A DNA stretch of 64,000 bases from the NCBI GenBank assembly GCA_015146655.1, contig VKHL01000072.1, positions 5,906-69,905 on the forward strand. The letters run 5' to 3'. A program made the translations under genes and the position numbers. The DNA comes from Ochromonas danica (Eukaryota; Sar; Chrysophyceae; Chromulinales; Chromulinaceae). The notes beneath the pieces are model-generated. The model was given only the letters and a program-made list of their open reading frames with translations, was not told the DNA's origin and did not search any database. Of this stretch, positions 20,378 to 31,696 are shown in pieces (the stretch's first letter is position 1; every line of letters starts with the position of its first letter).

Positions 20378-23026
20378 TCATCTATTTTGCTGCAAACGAG
20401 CTCTTGCCATGTTAACTCGTCTGTCAAAATGTTCAGTGACATTTTGGAACGTTTTCATGTGGCGAGTTTGCTGTTCCATCATATTACTTTCAAAAGCAGC
20501 AAAAGCGTTTGGATCTATTCCATTCAACGCAGCAGCAAGAGGGTCGTCATGGGTAGAAGCCTGAGGTGGGACAAGTAATTGATCAGATACAGCAGACGGT
20601 TTGCGAGAACCTAGCAGACGCATCTCGTCCCATTCTTCATCCATTGGATTAGAATCGGTAGGAATTATGATAGTAGAGGCTGTGGGGTGATGCTGAAATT
20701 TGGGAAGTGAGGAGCGAATGACTGTATATCGCTGTATTATGGAATGCTTTTGTACAAGGCTGTCACTCTTCTCCTTTTTAGACGATGAGTTTGATCGACT
20801 CTTGGAGGTGACAGATCGTCTGATCTGCCCACCCCCTCCCGTCCCAGGTTGGCCGAGATCCATTTGAGAAACTAATTGCTGCAAATATTCCATTTCTTCA
20901 GGCTTGAGATGAGTGGTGTAATGACGCTGTAGCTGGAGGTGATTGGCTTTTTCTTCTTCTTTCGCTTTTTCATGTCTATCCTTTCCCTTCGCCTCTTCAT
21001 CAACATGCTGCTGAGGGATATGAGAAGAATCAGCTTTGTGGCTTGGAATTGCATGCTGCTTCTTAGCAACAGGAGTGTTAAATCCACTGGAGCAATCGCT
21101 ATCTTCTTCTTCCAAGGTATCTTGAGTGTACTTAGAGTAGAAACTCTTAGCATACATCGACAGATGTGACTGGGTCTGAGACGGTTTCTTACGCGGAGGA
21201 AACCCAATTTCATCATGTCCGGACAAGTTGTTAGGTCGCACCGATATACCATCGTCAGGAGCAGGCATAAAGAGAGGCTTCATTGAGCGTCTTGTAGGGT
21301 TGTTTGTAAACGTAAGTGGAGTTGAAAAACTTGCACGACTCCCTTTCAATCCAATAGCCATTACTCCACCACTTGCACTCGCAACTTCTTCGATAGCCGT
21401 AGGAGCAAGTATAGAGTGAGAATGCTGCAGAAGAGGCAACACAGGTCGATGATCTTCAACACTTTGAGAATTTGGATGTGAAGGAGCCACCGAAGGAGTC
21501 TCCAGGATCTTGGAGCTGCTCAAATTCGGCTTCTCAATATTTGGGCTGTTTTGGTGGCTAGACCCAGAGGAAGCAGCTTCTGTCATGCGCTGCTCCTTCA
21601 ATATTACAACTGAAGATGAATGACCACTCTTACCAGCTCCATCCTGAATAGAACTATTGGACAGTTTGTGGGTGATGCTATCTAAAGCTGGGACACTCTG
21701 CTTTTGGTGGCTGTGACGATTTGAGCTATCATTACCAGATTGCAAGGATAACAAGGATCCGACGGAACCACCATCCTCTTCTTCATCTCCTTCTTCAAGT
21801 GAAGGCAAAGAGTGACCATCTACCAGGCTACTCTGAGAACTAATACTCTCCTCGACCTTGTCGTACTTAATACCGAACTTCTTCTCCAGTTTCATCTCAT
21901 GCTCTCGAAGAAGGATATCAGCATGTCGACAACGTTGTACTATGAGCATATCCGTTAGCACAAGGCAAAGCATGCTCTCTAACTCTGCCAGAGGTATTGT
22001 CTTCTTCTCTTGTCGAGAACGGAGAATTAACGGCGAAGCAAAATCACCAAAGCTGGCATGGATCTTATTTAAGAATTGTTGAATCCTGCGCATAGTTCGA
22101 GCCTGTTGATTTATCCACGATCTACGCCTCTTTGATAACGACATGCGCTTCATTCCAAATCGCATATCTTGTCTTCTAATCACTGTGTCATGTGGCGAAC
22201 GTAAAAGAAAGCGAAAGACTTGTTCCAAGTCTTGTTCTTCCCAAAACCCATAATTCAATTCTTCACAATAGCGCTGAAATCCCAAGGTAAATTCATCATA
22301 GGTCATAACACGATTATGTCCACCTTTCCATTTCGTGATGACATCAAACCAATGTATGGGATGAACACGTCCAGCTTTGAAATAACTAAATAGACATCCT
22401 AATAATTGCTTCCTTTGTGCTGAGAAAGGATCATAAGGTTCTGGTAAGATCTTCACGGGATAACAAAGCAAGTTTTCAATATCTTCTAATAAGAATCGAT
22501 TGTGAAAGGTCCCACAAAAGACTCGAATGTAATCACTTATACCTCGTACTAGTTGTCGCTTATCCCGCTGAGAGAAGGAAGCAGAAGTTGAAGTTGAAGT
22601 TCTCGGAACTGAAGAAGATGGGTATCTTTTCTTCTTATTCTTATTTTTCAGGATCTTACTTTCTTTTTCAGTTCTTTCTTGGAAATTTTTCAGTTTTCTT
22701 TCTTCTTCTTCAGTGGTTAACTGACTAGTCAATGAAATAGTACTGCTATCTTGACTTTTGGATAAGATTGAATTCAAAGAAGTAAAGTATTGATAAGGAG
22801 CAGGAGGTTGAAAGCCTGGTAATGGAGTAGTATAATGAAAGTTAATGTCTTGACTTTGTCGACTACCCCATGAAGACATTTCACCACCACCTCCACCTCC
22901 TCTTCCTCCTCCACGACTTCCTCCTTGATTGCTACCATTCCTTCTCCTCGTATTATGAGATATAAACAAAGGGCCTAAAGGAGAAGAAGAAGAAGAAGAA
23001 GAAGAAATGTTTTGTGGTGTTTTCAT
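20378..23026 (-). CDS. Large protein of unknown function with a conserved-looking helical domain in a disordered context
   Basis: Encodes 882 residues from ATG 23026; the open frame extends to 23143 but only with a non-ATG codon. The N-terminus is low complexity (poly-Ser, then a Gly/Arg run near residue 45-55). Residues about 150-370 look folded: RDKRQLVRGISDYIRVFC..., a calcium-free EF-hand-like pair around YDEFTLGFQRYCEEL and IRRQDMRFGMKRM, then basic helices and a region rich in Leu and Cys. The remainder is Ser-rich and probably disordered, with acidic and basic patches, and ends in a predicted coiled-coil helix (FESNMMEQQTRHMK...). No enzyme motif was found. It could be a cytoskeletal or scaffold protein, but I cannot assign a family. 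Confidence 0.7.
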   Translation of the reverse strand: MKTPQNISSSSSSSSPLGPLFISHNTRRRNGSNQGGSRGGGRGGGGGGEMSSWGSRQSQDINFHYTTPLPGFQPPAPYQYFTSLNSILSKSQDSSTISLTSQLTTEEEERKLKNFQERTEKESKILKNKNKKKRYPSSSVPRTSTSTSASFSQRDKRQLVRGISDYIRVFCGTFHNRFLLEDIENLLCYPVKILPEPYDPFSAQRKQLLGCLFSYFKAGRVHPIHWFDVITKWKGGHNRVMTYDEFTLGFQRYCEELNYGFWEEQDLEQVFRFLLRSPHDTVIRRQDMRFGMKRMSLSKRRRSWINQQARTMRRIQQFLNKIHASFGDFASPLILRSRQEKKTIPLAELESMLCLVLTDMLIVQRCRHADILLREHEMKLEKKFGIKYDKVEESISSQSSLVDGHSLPSLEEGDEEEDGGSVGSLLSLQSGNDSSNRHSHQKQSVPALDSITHKLSNSSIQDGAGKSGHSSSVVILKEQRMTEAASSGSSHQNSPNIEKPNLSSSKILETPSVAPSHPNSQSVEDHRPVLPLLQHSHSILAPTAIEEVASASGGVMAIGLKGSRASFSTPLTFTNNPTRRSMKPLFMPAPDDGISVRPNNLSGHDEIGFPPRKKPSQTQSHLSMYAKSFYSKYTQDTLEEEDSDCSSGFNTPVAKKQHAIPSHKADSSHIPQQHVDEEAKGKDRHEKAKEEEKANHLQLQRHYTTHLKPEEMEYLQQLVSQMDLGQPGTGGGGQIRRSVTSKSRSNSSSKKEKSDSLVQKHSIIQRYTVIRSSLPKFQHHPTASTIIIPTDSNPMDEEWDEMRLLGSRKPSAVSDQLLVPPQASTHDDPLAAALNGIDPNAFAAFESNMMEQQTRHMKTFQNVTEHFDRRVNMARARLQQNR

Positions 23027-25127
<2,101 letters not shown>

Positions 25128-25352
25128 GCATATGCTTGATTTATATTTATGTTTGCGGATGAAAATGCTCATTTATTTGATTGACCGAGAGCTTAATTGG
25201 CTTTTCAAAGCGGCGATGTTTGTTTGTCTGTTTTGTTGCGGTATACTATTGGATATCCTATCGTGTCTGCTTTTAGTCGATGGAGTAGCTGACATGGTGT
25301 GGTGTTGTTGCTGAGAAAGTGGTAGTCAAATGTCTAATAATCTTTGTAAGTA

Positions 25353-26623
25353 TTACTTTAAATAGCCATGCTTTTTACGAATGACATCAATCCAAGAAAG
25401 AGTTTGCATAGATAGACGAGCTCCAGCTTGTAGAATGAGATGAGGAGCATCATGGTCGTGAGCAGCTGACGTGTCGTTCTCTTTGGTCAGACCAAGTGTG
25501 CGACGACTTGCCACCTCTGCTCCTCCCAAATCAATTTTACCTATCAACACAGAAGTTAACACAGAGATCACATGACATAGTAATGCAAGGAATTACAGTA
25601 CCTGACTGAGAGGATAAGGGTATTGCTGAAGAGCTTTCTTTGCCAATCAACCTCCCATGAGCAGAGGAATGTGAAGCATGACCATTGAATTGATCTCCAA
25701 CTATCATAACTTCTTCATTGGTTGAAGAACAATCCACAGAACATGAAATCTCTGGATTAATCAAACATGTCAGTTCTTTGGATGCTTTCCCTTGACTAGG
25801 AGGTGTCATTTGTAATGCATTGATTTGAACAGACAGATCACCTTCTTTTGCTTCAACATTAAATCCACCATCAATCTTCTCCATAACAATATTACCTTTA
25901 TCAACTACACCATGAAGATAACCTCGTAATAGATCAACGTGTAGATTCCCTTCATGACAATGAATAGAAGAAGAAGGAGAATAGATTGCTTCTATTTCAC
26001 ATTTCCCCGTTGTTTCAATATCAATCATAGCTGCATTGATCATCTTTGCCCAGATGTTTTGACATCGTATTGCTATACCTCCTTCTAGAGCCTTCTTCAC
26101 TTTAATATTAGCTACAGTGTACAGTTTACATAATATATACAGACATATACACAACACATACATACATACATACATACATACATACATACACACATACATA
26201 CATACATACATACATACATACATACATACATACATACATGCATACATACATGCATACATACATACATGCATACATACATACATACATACATGCATACATA
26301 CATGCATACATACATACATACATACATACATACATACATACATACATACATACATACATACATACATACATGCATACATACATGCATACATACATACATA
26401 CATACATACATACATACATACATACATACATACATACATACATACATACATGCATACATACATGCATACATACATACATACATACATACATACATACATA
26501 CATACATACATACATACATACATACATACATGCATACATACATGCATACATACATACATACATACATACATACATACATACATACATACATGCATACATA
26601 CATGCATACATACATGCATACAT

Positions 26624-26656
<33 letters not shown>

Positions 26657-27329
26657 AACGTATGCACATATGCACATATACACGTGTAATATAAATAGAC
26701 ATCATGTAAACACATCCAAGTAATACCACATAATAGTAATATACAACATATAATATATCAACAAGACACATAGTTTAAACACGATGTTAATCATAAGAAA
26801 CAACACAACTACAATGTTATTATTATTCCTTACCTTGTCCAACATCAAAAGATAGACTACTTCCTCGTAACTTATTAACAGAGATTTCTCCTTCATCACA
26901 AATAATACTAAAATCGCCCATTAACTTCTCATTGATATCTAATTGAAGATGTTTCGCTACTATAACAACATCAATCATCTCAGGTGTGGATATTTCAAAT
27001 GACACTCTTCCTTCCTCTTTAGAAGATAGTACCAAGTGAATATCATCTGTAGTAGTAGCAGTGGTAGTGTCATTGTTCAAGTGTACTAGTAGATTAGCAG
27101 AAGAAGAAGATTGCCAATGACAGTGATCAAGCCATTGGGGTTTAATAGACAGTTGAAGATGAGGTACTTCTGATGCATCTAGTATTAATCGACTAGAAGG
27201 TGATGTCAGACTATGTGACTTGGTGACAGTGTTGGAAGTGATTGTGGTCATCTTCTGTGTTAGTTGAGAGAAGATTGCTGTCTTTCGAAGAAGACTAGGT
27301 AACTTAGAATAGAACAAGATAGACTTCAT
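25353..27329 (-). CDS. FAM185A/DUF4097-like beta-repeat protein, intron 1 holds a CATA array
   Basis: Three exons on the minus strand: 27329-26834, 26111-25602 and 25540-25353, giving 397 residues. Introns begin GTAAGG and GTACTG and end CTGTAG and GATAG. The N-terminus (MKSILFYSKLPSLLRKTAIF) is basic and could be a mitochondrial presequence. The rest is made of short beta-strand repeats with alternating polar and hydrophobic residues (GDFSIICDEGEISVNKLRG, HCHEGNLHVDLLRGYLHG, GGFNVEAKEGDLSVQI), as in the putative-adhesin DUF4097 fold, and it ends SMQTLSWIDVIRKK, which resembles the end of animal FAM185A. The family has no firm biochemical role. Intron 1 is 722 bp, largely a tetranucleotide array. 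Confidence 0.6.
26157..26656. repeat. ~500 bp CATA tetranucleotide microsatellite with 80-bp higher-order period
   Basis: An almost uninterrupted CATA/TATG array lies in intron 1 of the FAM185A-like gene. CATG-containing variant units (TGCATACATACATGCATACA) occur as pairs at 26291/26303, 26371/26383, 26451/26463 and 26531/26543, exactly 80 bp apart, then at 26591/26603 and 26615. A CA run follows at about 26640-26656. Open frames of MYVC or IHTY repeats through it are artefacts of the array. Confidence 0.97.
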
Positions 27330-27507
27330 GATAATAGACTATTGGATAACAACAACAACGACAACGACAACAACAACAACACAGTCAGTCAGTCAATTGG
27401 ATAAGTCAGCGGTTAGTCTATTGTAATTGATGGTGTCATTCATTCCATTTCCGACTTCACTCTCCTTGTCCTCTTCAAAAGAGTGAATGTAATAACCATT
27501 TGCAAGA

Positions 27508-27580
27508 GCCTCGATAGCTCAGTTGGGAGAGCGTAAGACTGAAGATCTTAAGGTCACTGGTTCGATCCCGGTTCGAGGCA
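27508..27580 (+). tRNA. tRNA-Phe (GAA)
   Basis: A complete 73-nt cloverleaf without intron or encoded CCA. The acceptor stem GCCTCGA pairs with TCGAGGC (27573-27579), the D arm is GCTC...GAGC, the anticodon stem TAAGA/TCTTA encloses loop CTGAAGA with anticodon GAA, and the T arm ACTGG/CCGGT encloses TTCGATC. Discriminator base A is at 27580. A TTTT run at 27584-27587 can serve as the RNA polymerase III terminator. Confidence 0.97.
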
Positions 27581-28690
27581 TCCTTTTATAAAACGCTTTT
27601 ACGGTTTGCAGTTATATAGTTCCCATTTCAATGTCAGAGCTTCTCATTGCAACCACAGCTTCTTGAATACATTATCCAACTTTGCTCAGACCACCTTTTC
27701 AATTAATGCATTTTAGCTTGAGAAATGACACGCTGAAAATGAGCCTCACTCACCTTTTGGTGCAGTTTCCTCCAGTCTCATCTATTACAAATTTAATCTT
27801 AATGCTTTAAATGAATCTCTGAGATACTCCAAAACTTTCCTCAGACGACTTTTTAGTTTTAGTTCCTCTATCTGAATATGACGTGCACATGATGAGAAGG
27901 ATTGTCGGAAAACCTAGCTGTCACCAAGACTGCAAGAGCCTCCAAGAAAACACGTTTAGAAGAAAGCAGCAACATTGCTCAAGAGGTTGCTGACTTCGTT
28001 GATCAGATACCGATCAGAAAGAAGCGCAGATACTGCCATGGCTTTATCTGAGCTTTCATGGTTCAACGAAGTACTTCTTCTCCCCGGAGCAGATTGCAAA
28101 AAAGTGAATGAAATGGCTTTAGACGCTGTGGACACCTGGAACATCTTGCTTTCCCTGCCAGTGTCTTGTGAAAGTGAGGAAAGAGACCTGTCACAAGTTT
28201 CATATGAAAGGAGGACCTACCTGTGTCCACAACGACCCAAGCAATGCTTAAACATTCATATATTATTATCAGTACAGTGAAAGTCCTTCGAGACTCGAAC
28301 TTCGCCTTCAATGATTGAGAATAGTGAAAATGCAAGCACCCCAATGCAAAACTCTCATCCCCTCCATGCTAGTGCAACGCATAAGAGAGTTATTTATAAG
28401 AAGGAGGCTGGAGATGCCTCTATGCAGCAAAAAGTAAAAAGCATCGTTAACACCGAGATCCACAGATGTCTATTTTTTCCCCTCCATGCACACACGTTAA
28501 CTTCCCACAGTGGTTGTGGGGTTAAGTTCACAACCACGCAGGCACGACCGGAAAAAACGACTGCGGAAACAGGAAAAACAAAGACGAGACCCGCAACCGG
28601 GACGCCGAGTGCGCGAATTTCTCATCGTGAGGTGGAATTCTGATTTTTCGATGTCTCAATTCAGAATTCATCCATCGGGCCATCAAACCG
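27581..28690. other. Intergenic region, no recognisable gene
   Basis: About 1.1 kb after the tRNA. The frame at 27975-28280 (+) and its minus-strand shadow show no motif. The last 100 bp probably belong to the promoter and 5' UTR of the glycosyltransferase at 28691. Confidence 0.4.
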
Positions 28691-29707
28691 ATGAACCTGA
28701 CTTCCTGGACTTTGTTCTCTTTGTTCGTTGTAGCTCAGGCGGCATCATGCCTAGGAGAAAAGACTCTTTGGTTTATGGCCACACAGACTACGCGTACTGC
28801 CCATGATTCATACTTTTCTTTCGCCAAAGCTGCACTGAACACAGTGTTGCTGCGGCATTCTGATCAGCTCTTCCCTGTCCTTATATTGGGTGGAAGCCAT
28901 CAAAATGTGACTCTACCCGATTGGTTGACCAAACTGGCCGAATCTGATAAGATCCTCATTCTCCATCGTAACTTGACATTTGTGGATCGAGAGGTCGTTC
29001 AGAAGTGTCCCATTCTCAATCATCCCGCTTTCCTTCGTTTGGATATTCCTACTATAGTACCCGAGTTGGCTAAGACACTTCCTCCTTCTTTGAGGTCCAC
29101 GATCAACTTCGACTATGCTCTTTACACAGATTGTGACGTCTTATTCTACCCTTCCTTCAACTTGAATGAGTTACCAAAGCCCAAAGTGATCTCATTGGGA
29201 GGAGAGATGACGAAAGTGGATATGGCTAATTCTGGTGTGCTTTACATCAACATATCTGCCATGAATGAGCATCGTGCTGGTTTCATCGAGCATGGGAAGG
29301 CAGCTAACTTCAAATTCAATGCATTTGACCAGGGCTACATTATTTCTTATTTCAAAGACAAGCTTCATGTGGCAGAACTTCTTCCCGCAACTTTCAATTG
29401 GAAGCCCTATTGGGGGAATTCCAACAAAACTGCAATTTTGCATTTTCATGGCATGAAGCCTGGGCGTTCTGCTAATTGCTTTTCTAACATGGACAGCAAT
29501 GGCTGCGATAGTCCAATTGTGTCAAAATGTGTAGGAACGCGTATTTACGTGGACATATGCAAATATATCACGAACCTGTACCATGTTTCTCCGGATGATA
29601 TGTCACTCTCATATGCAAGTGCATTGAGATTATTTCATCACATGGTTTCGTTGGATGTCGCTCAAAAAGCAGCAAATGAAAAACATGATGCTTCTGTTCA
29701 GAGATAA
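28691..29707 (+). CDS. Secreted/luminal glycosyltransferase with DxD motif (GT8-like fold)
   Basis: A single-exon 338-residue protein starting at ATG 28691 with a cleavable-looking signal peptide (LFSLFVVAQAASCLG). The body fits a GT-A nucleotide-diphospho-sugar transferase: an early strand-rich part (FPVLILGG), a conserved hydrophobic segment ending YALYTDCDVLFYPSF with DCD at 147-149 as the metal-binding DxD, then NSGVLYINISAM, FDQGYIISYF and a late ILHFHG, the order seen in GT8/GT32-like enzymes. The sugar and acceptor cannot be read. It probably acts in the ER or Golgi lumen, though no membrane anchor beyond the signal is visible. Confidence 0.72.
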   Translation: MNLTSWTLFSLFVVAQAASCLGEKTLWFMATQTTRTAHDSYFSFAKAALNTVLLRHSDQLFPVLILGGSHQNVTLPDWLTKLAESDKILILHRNLTFVDREVVQKCPILNHPAFLRLDIPTIVPELAKTLPPSLRSTINFDYALYTDCDVLFYPSFNLNELPKPKVISLGGEMTKVDMANSGVLYINISAMNEHRAGFIEHGKAANFKFNAFDQGYIISYFKDKLHVAELLPATFNWKPYWGNSNKTAILHFHGMKPGRSANCFSNMDSNGCDSPIVSKCVGTRIYVDICKYITNLYHVSPDDMSLSYASALRLFHHMVSLDVAQKAANEKHDASVQR

Positions 29708-30617
29708 GAAGGTGAAGTATTTATGGATCGTGTGTCTTACATTGTGGCAGCAGTTAGTTGCGAGGAGTGTTTGAATTATTTAATCTGTGCTTCAACAAGT
29801 GCTTCCGCTTGTTAGCATTTATGCATTGTGATAATAATTGCATGCGATATTCATGCAATGTTACTGGACACATAGACCAGTAGTTCCAAGTTGTTGTTGT
29901 GGTGGTTGTTAACCTTGTTAATCAATTTTAGAGTGGCGCTATATAGGCCATATTATACGGCATATTTTTGGCTTGGAATGTAACCTGTCCGCTTGTTGGC
30001 TGTATACCGCGGCGATGAGGTTGATTGTTCAGATTTTCTCCCTGGTCACTAGTTAATAACATATCTTGTAACTGTAATTATAGCCTAACTACATTATTGC
30101 AATTGAAGTACTGTATTCTCACAAAGCGTATAATGATGGTGAAATGGTTGCTTTGGTAGGACCTAAACAACATAGTATTCTTGATGGAACTCCAGTTTAA
30201 CGTTTTCATGAGTAGTGACGATCTACTTGGGTGGCGCATCTTGCTGAGAGTTGCTTTTTAGGGGTTTTCTTAGGTTGGTAGTGTGTATAATGGTAGCGGT
30301 AGACGCTTTGTTATGAGGGAAGTGCAGCAGTAGAGAAAGTCATTCCTGCTGTATGGCATGTTAGGTTACAACAACCAACTTACTCGATAAACCAACTAGC
30401 CTAATCTCTATCTCTAACTCCTCATGCTACTGTAGGTCAGTTGTTACAGTATGTCATACTAAGTATTGGCAATTCACTAGAACACAATAGCCGCAGTTTT
30501 ATATCCAAAACAGACTATCAGTGAATTACATAATACTATAAAACACAGTAGAGGCGAACTGGCTATAACAAACACAATCCTACTGTCCTGCTAAGGATGA
30601 TGATCTATCTTGGTCTC
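29708..30617. other. Intergenic region between convergent genes
   Basis: About 900 bp, AT-rich, holding the 3' ends of the glycosyltransferase (+) and the NAT9-like gene (-). No open frame or structural repeat of note was seen. Confidence 0.45.
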
Positions 30618-31349
30618 TTATGACAAACCATCCACCTTCTCTTCCCCCTCCTCCTCCTCGGAATCTAGAGGATAGTCTCTAATATGGCCTAACTCACCAT
30701 ACTTCAATACCACCTCTCGATTCCTCTCCATATCATAAGATAACTCATATTCTTGAAAAGCTTCAACAAAGTTAACTTCTTCAAATCCTAAACTTTCAAA
30801 TAATCTCTTAGAAGAAGTATTACTTTGATGAATCTTAGCAAAGACTCTTTGAATGTGTAGATGTACTAGACCATAATATAGCATAAGACAGACAGCTTCT
30901 CGTCCACATCCTCGTTGACGAAAACGAGATTCTGCTATCATTATATCAATTTCAGCATTCTTCCTGATAGGTGTTCTTCCATCTTCAATAGAATAATCCA
31001 TTCCTAGAAAGAGATTCACATCTCCTATCATACGATTTATATCATTATTAACATCATTATTATTATTAATGTTATGATGATGATTTGAATCATTTGAATC
31101 TATTGGTTGACTAGTAGAAGAAGAAGTAGTAGTAGTAGAAGAAAGGACAATAAAAGTGCATTTTAGTGGATCTTTCTTCCATGTCATTTGCATGGAATAT
31201 TCTTCTTCTAGAGTGAGAGGTTCTGAAGCAGTCAAAGTCAGCAATTCTTCACTTTTCATCCATTCATGATAACGTACAACAAATTTCTTACGATAGGGGA
31301 CTAATTGGACTAATTTGCCTTCTATTGTTAAAGTATAGTTCTCTCTCAT
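30618..31349 (-). CDS. NAT9: N-acetyltransferase 9-like (GNAT) protein
   Basis: Encodes about 243 residues from ATG 31349; the open frame reaches 31403 only through a TTG. The order of motifs matches animal NAT9: LVPYRKKFVVRYHEWMKSEE near the start, LTASEPLTLEEEYSMQMTW, CTFIVL, then GDVNLFL, IDIMIAESRFRQRGCGREAV (the GNAT acetyl-CoA loop RxxGxG/A) and SNTSSKRLFESLGFEEV. An extra low-complexity insert of Thr/Ser/Asn (about residues 75-105) separates CTFIVL from GDVNLFL. Animal NAT9 is a poorly characterised GNAT enzyme linked to microtubule stability. The gene is divergent from the Sfi1-like gene. Confidence 0.88.
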   Translation of the reverse strand: MRENYTLTIEGKLVQLVPYRKKFVVRYHEWMKSEELLTLTASEPLTLEEEYSMQMTWKKDPLKCTFIVLSSTTTTSSSTSQPIDSNDSNHHHNINNNNDVNNDINRMIGDVNLFLGMDYSIEDGRTPIRKNAEIDIMIAESRFRQRGCGREAVCLMLYYGLVHLHIQRVFAKIHQSNTSSKRLFESLGFEEVNFVEAFQEYELSYDMERNREVVLKYGELGHIRDYPLDSEEEEGEEKVDGLS

Positions 31350-31696
31350 AATCTCTTTCTTTATAGCTGGCTTCTCTCTTTCTGCTTCTGTTCTTATTGA
31401 CAATCAATTCACCATTATTGGTCCACACAATACCACCAAACCTCCAAACTTTAGATATTTGTAGGGGCAGGTATCGGTTGGTTTTTTGGGACCGATCGAT
31501 ACTTTGGCCGAAAAAGCCGATACCACCGATAGATACTCCTGGTCTGGTCTAAATTCTGGTTATCTGGCTATCTGTCTTGCCCAACATTGCGGATTGGTTG
31601 ATGATTGATTTGAATTATCCACAGTATGAAGATAGTACAGGTACAGTGGTAGTATAGGAAAGAGAAGCAATATCTAGATATCAGGAAAGAAAGAAT
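31350..31696. promoter_or_regulatory. Divergent promoter with GGTATCGG/CCGATACC inverted repeat
   Basis: Between NAT9-like (-) and the Sfi1-like gene (+). GGTATCGG (31470-31477) and CCGATACC (31517-31524) form a perfect 8-bp inverted repeat with a 39-nt spacer, with further CGATxx sub-repeats (ACCGATCGAT at 31491). The region could bind a dimeric factor or form a stem-loop; the function is unknown. Confidence 0.4.

Noticed and set aside
26157-26656. CRISPR-like array
   Set aside because: The units are a simple tetranucleotide with no unique spacers, and the genome is eukaryotic.
25537-26771. Long open frames of MYVC or IHTY repeats on both strands
   Set aside because: They are translations of the CATA tetranucleotide array in an intron; all frames without stop arise from the repeat itself.
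27930-28344. Overlapping frames on both strands after the tRNA as a small gene
   Set aside because: Neither frame has a recognisable domain or signal, and both are of chance length.
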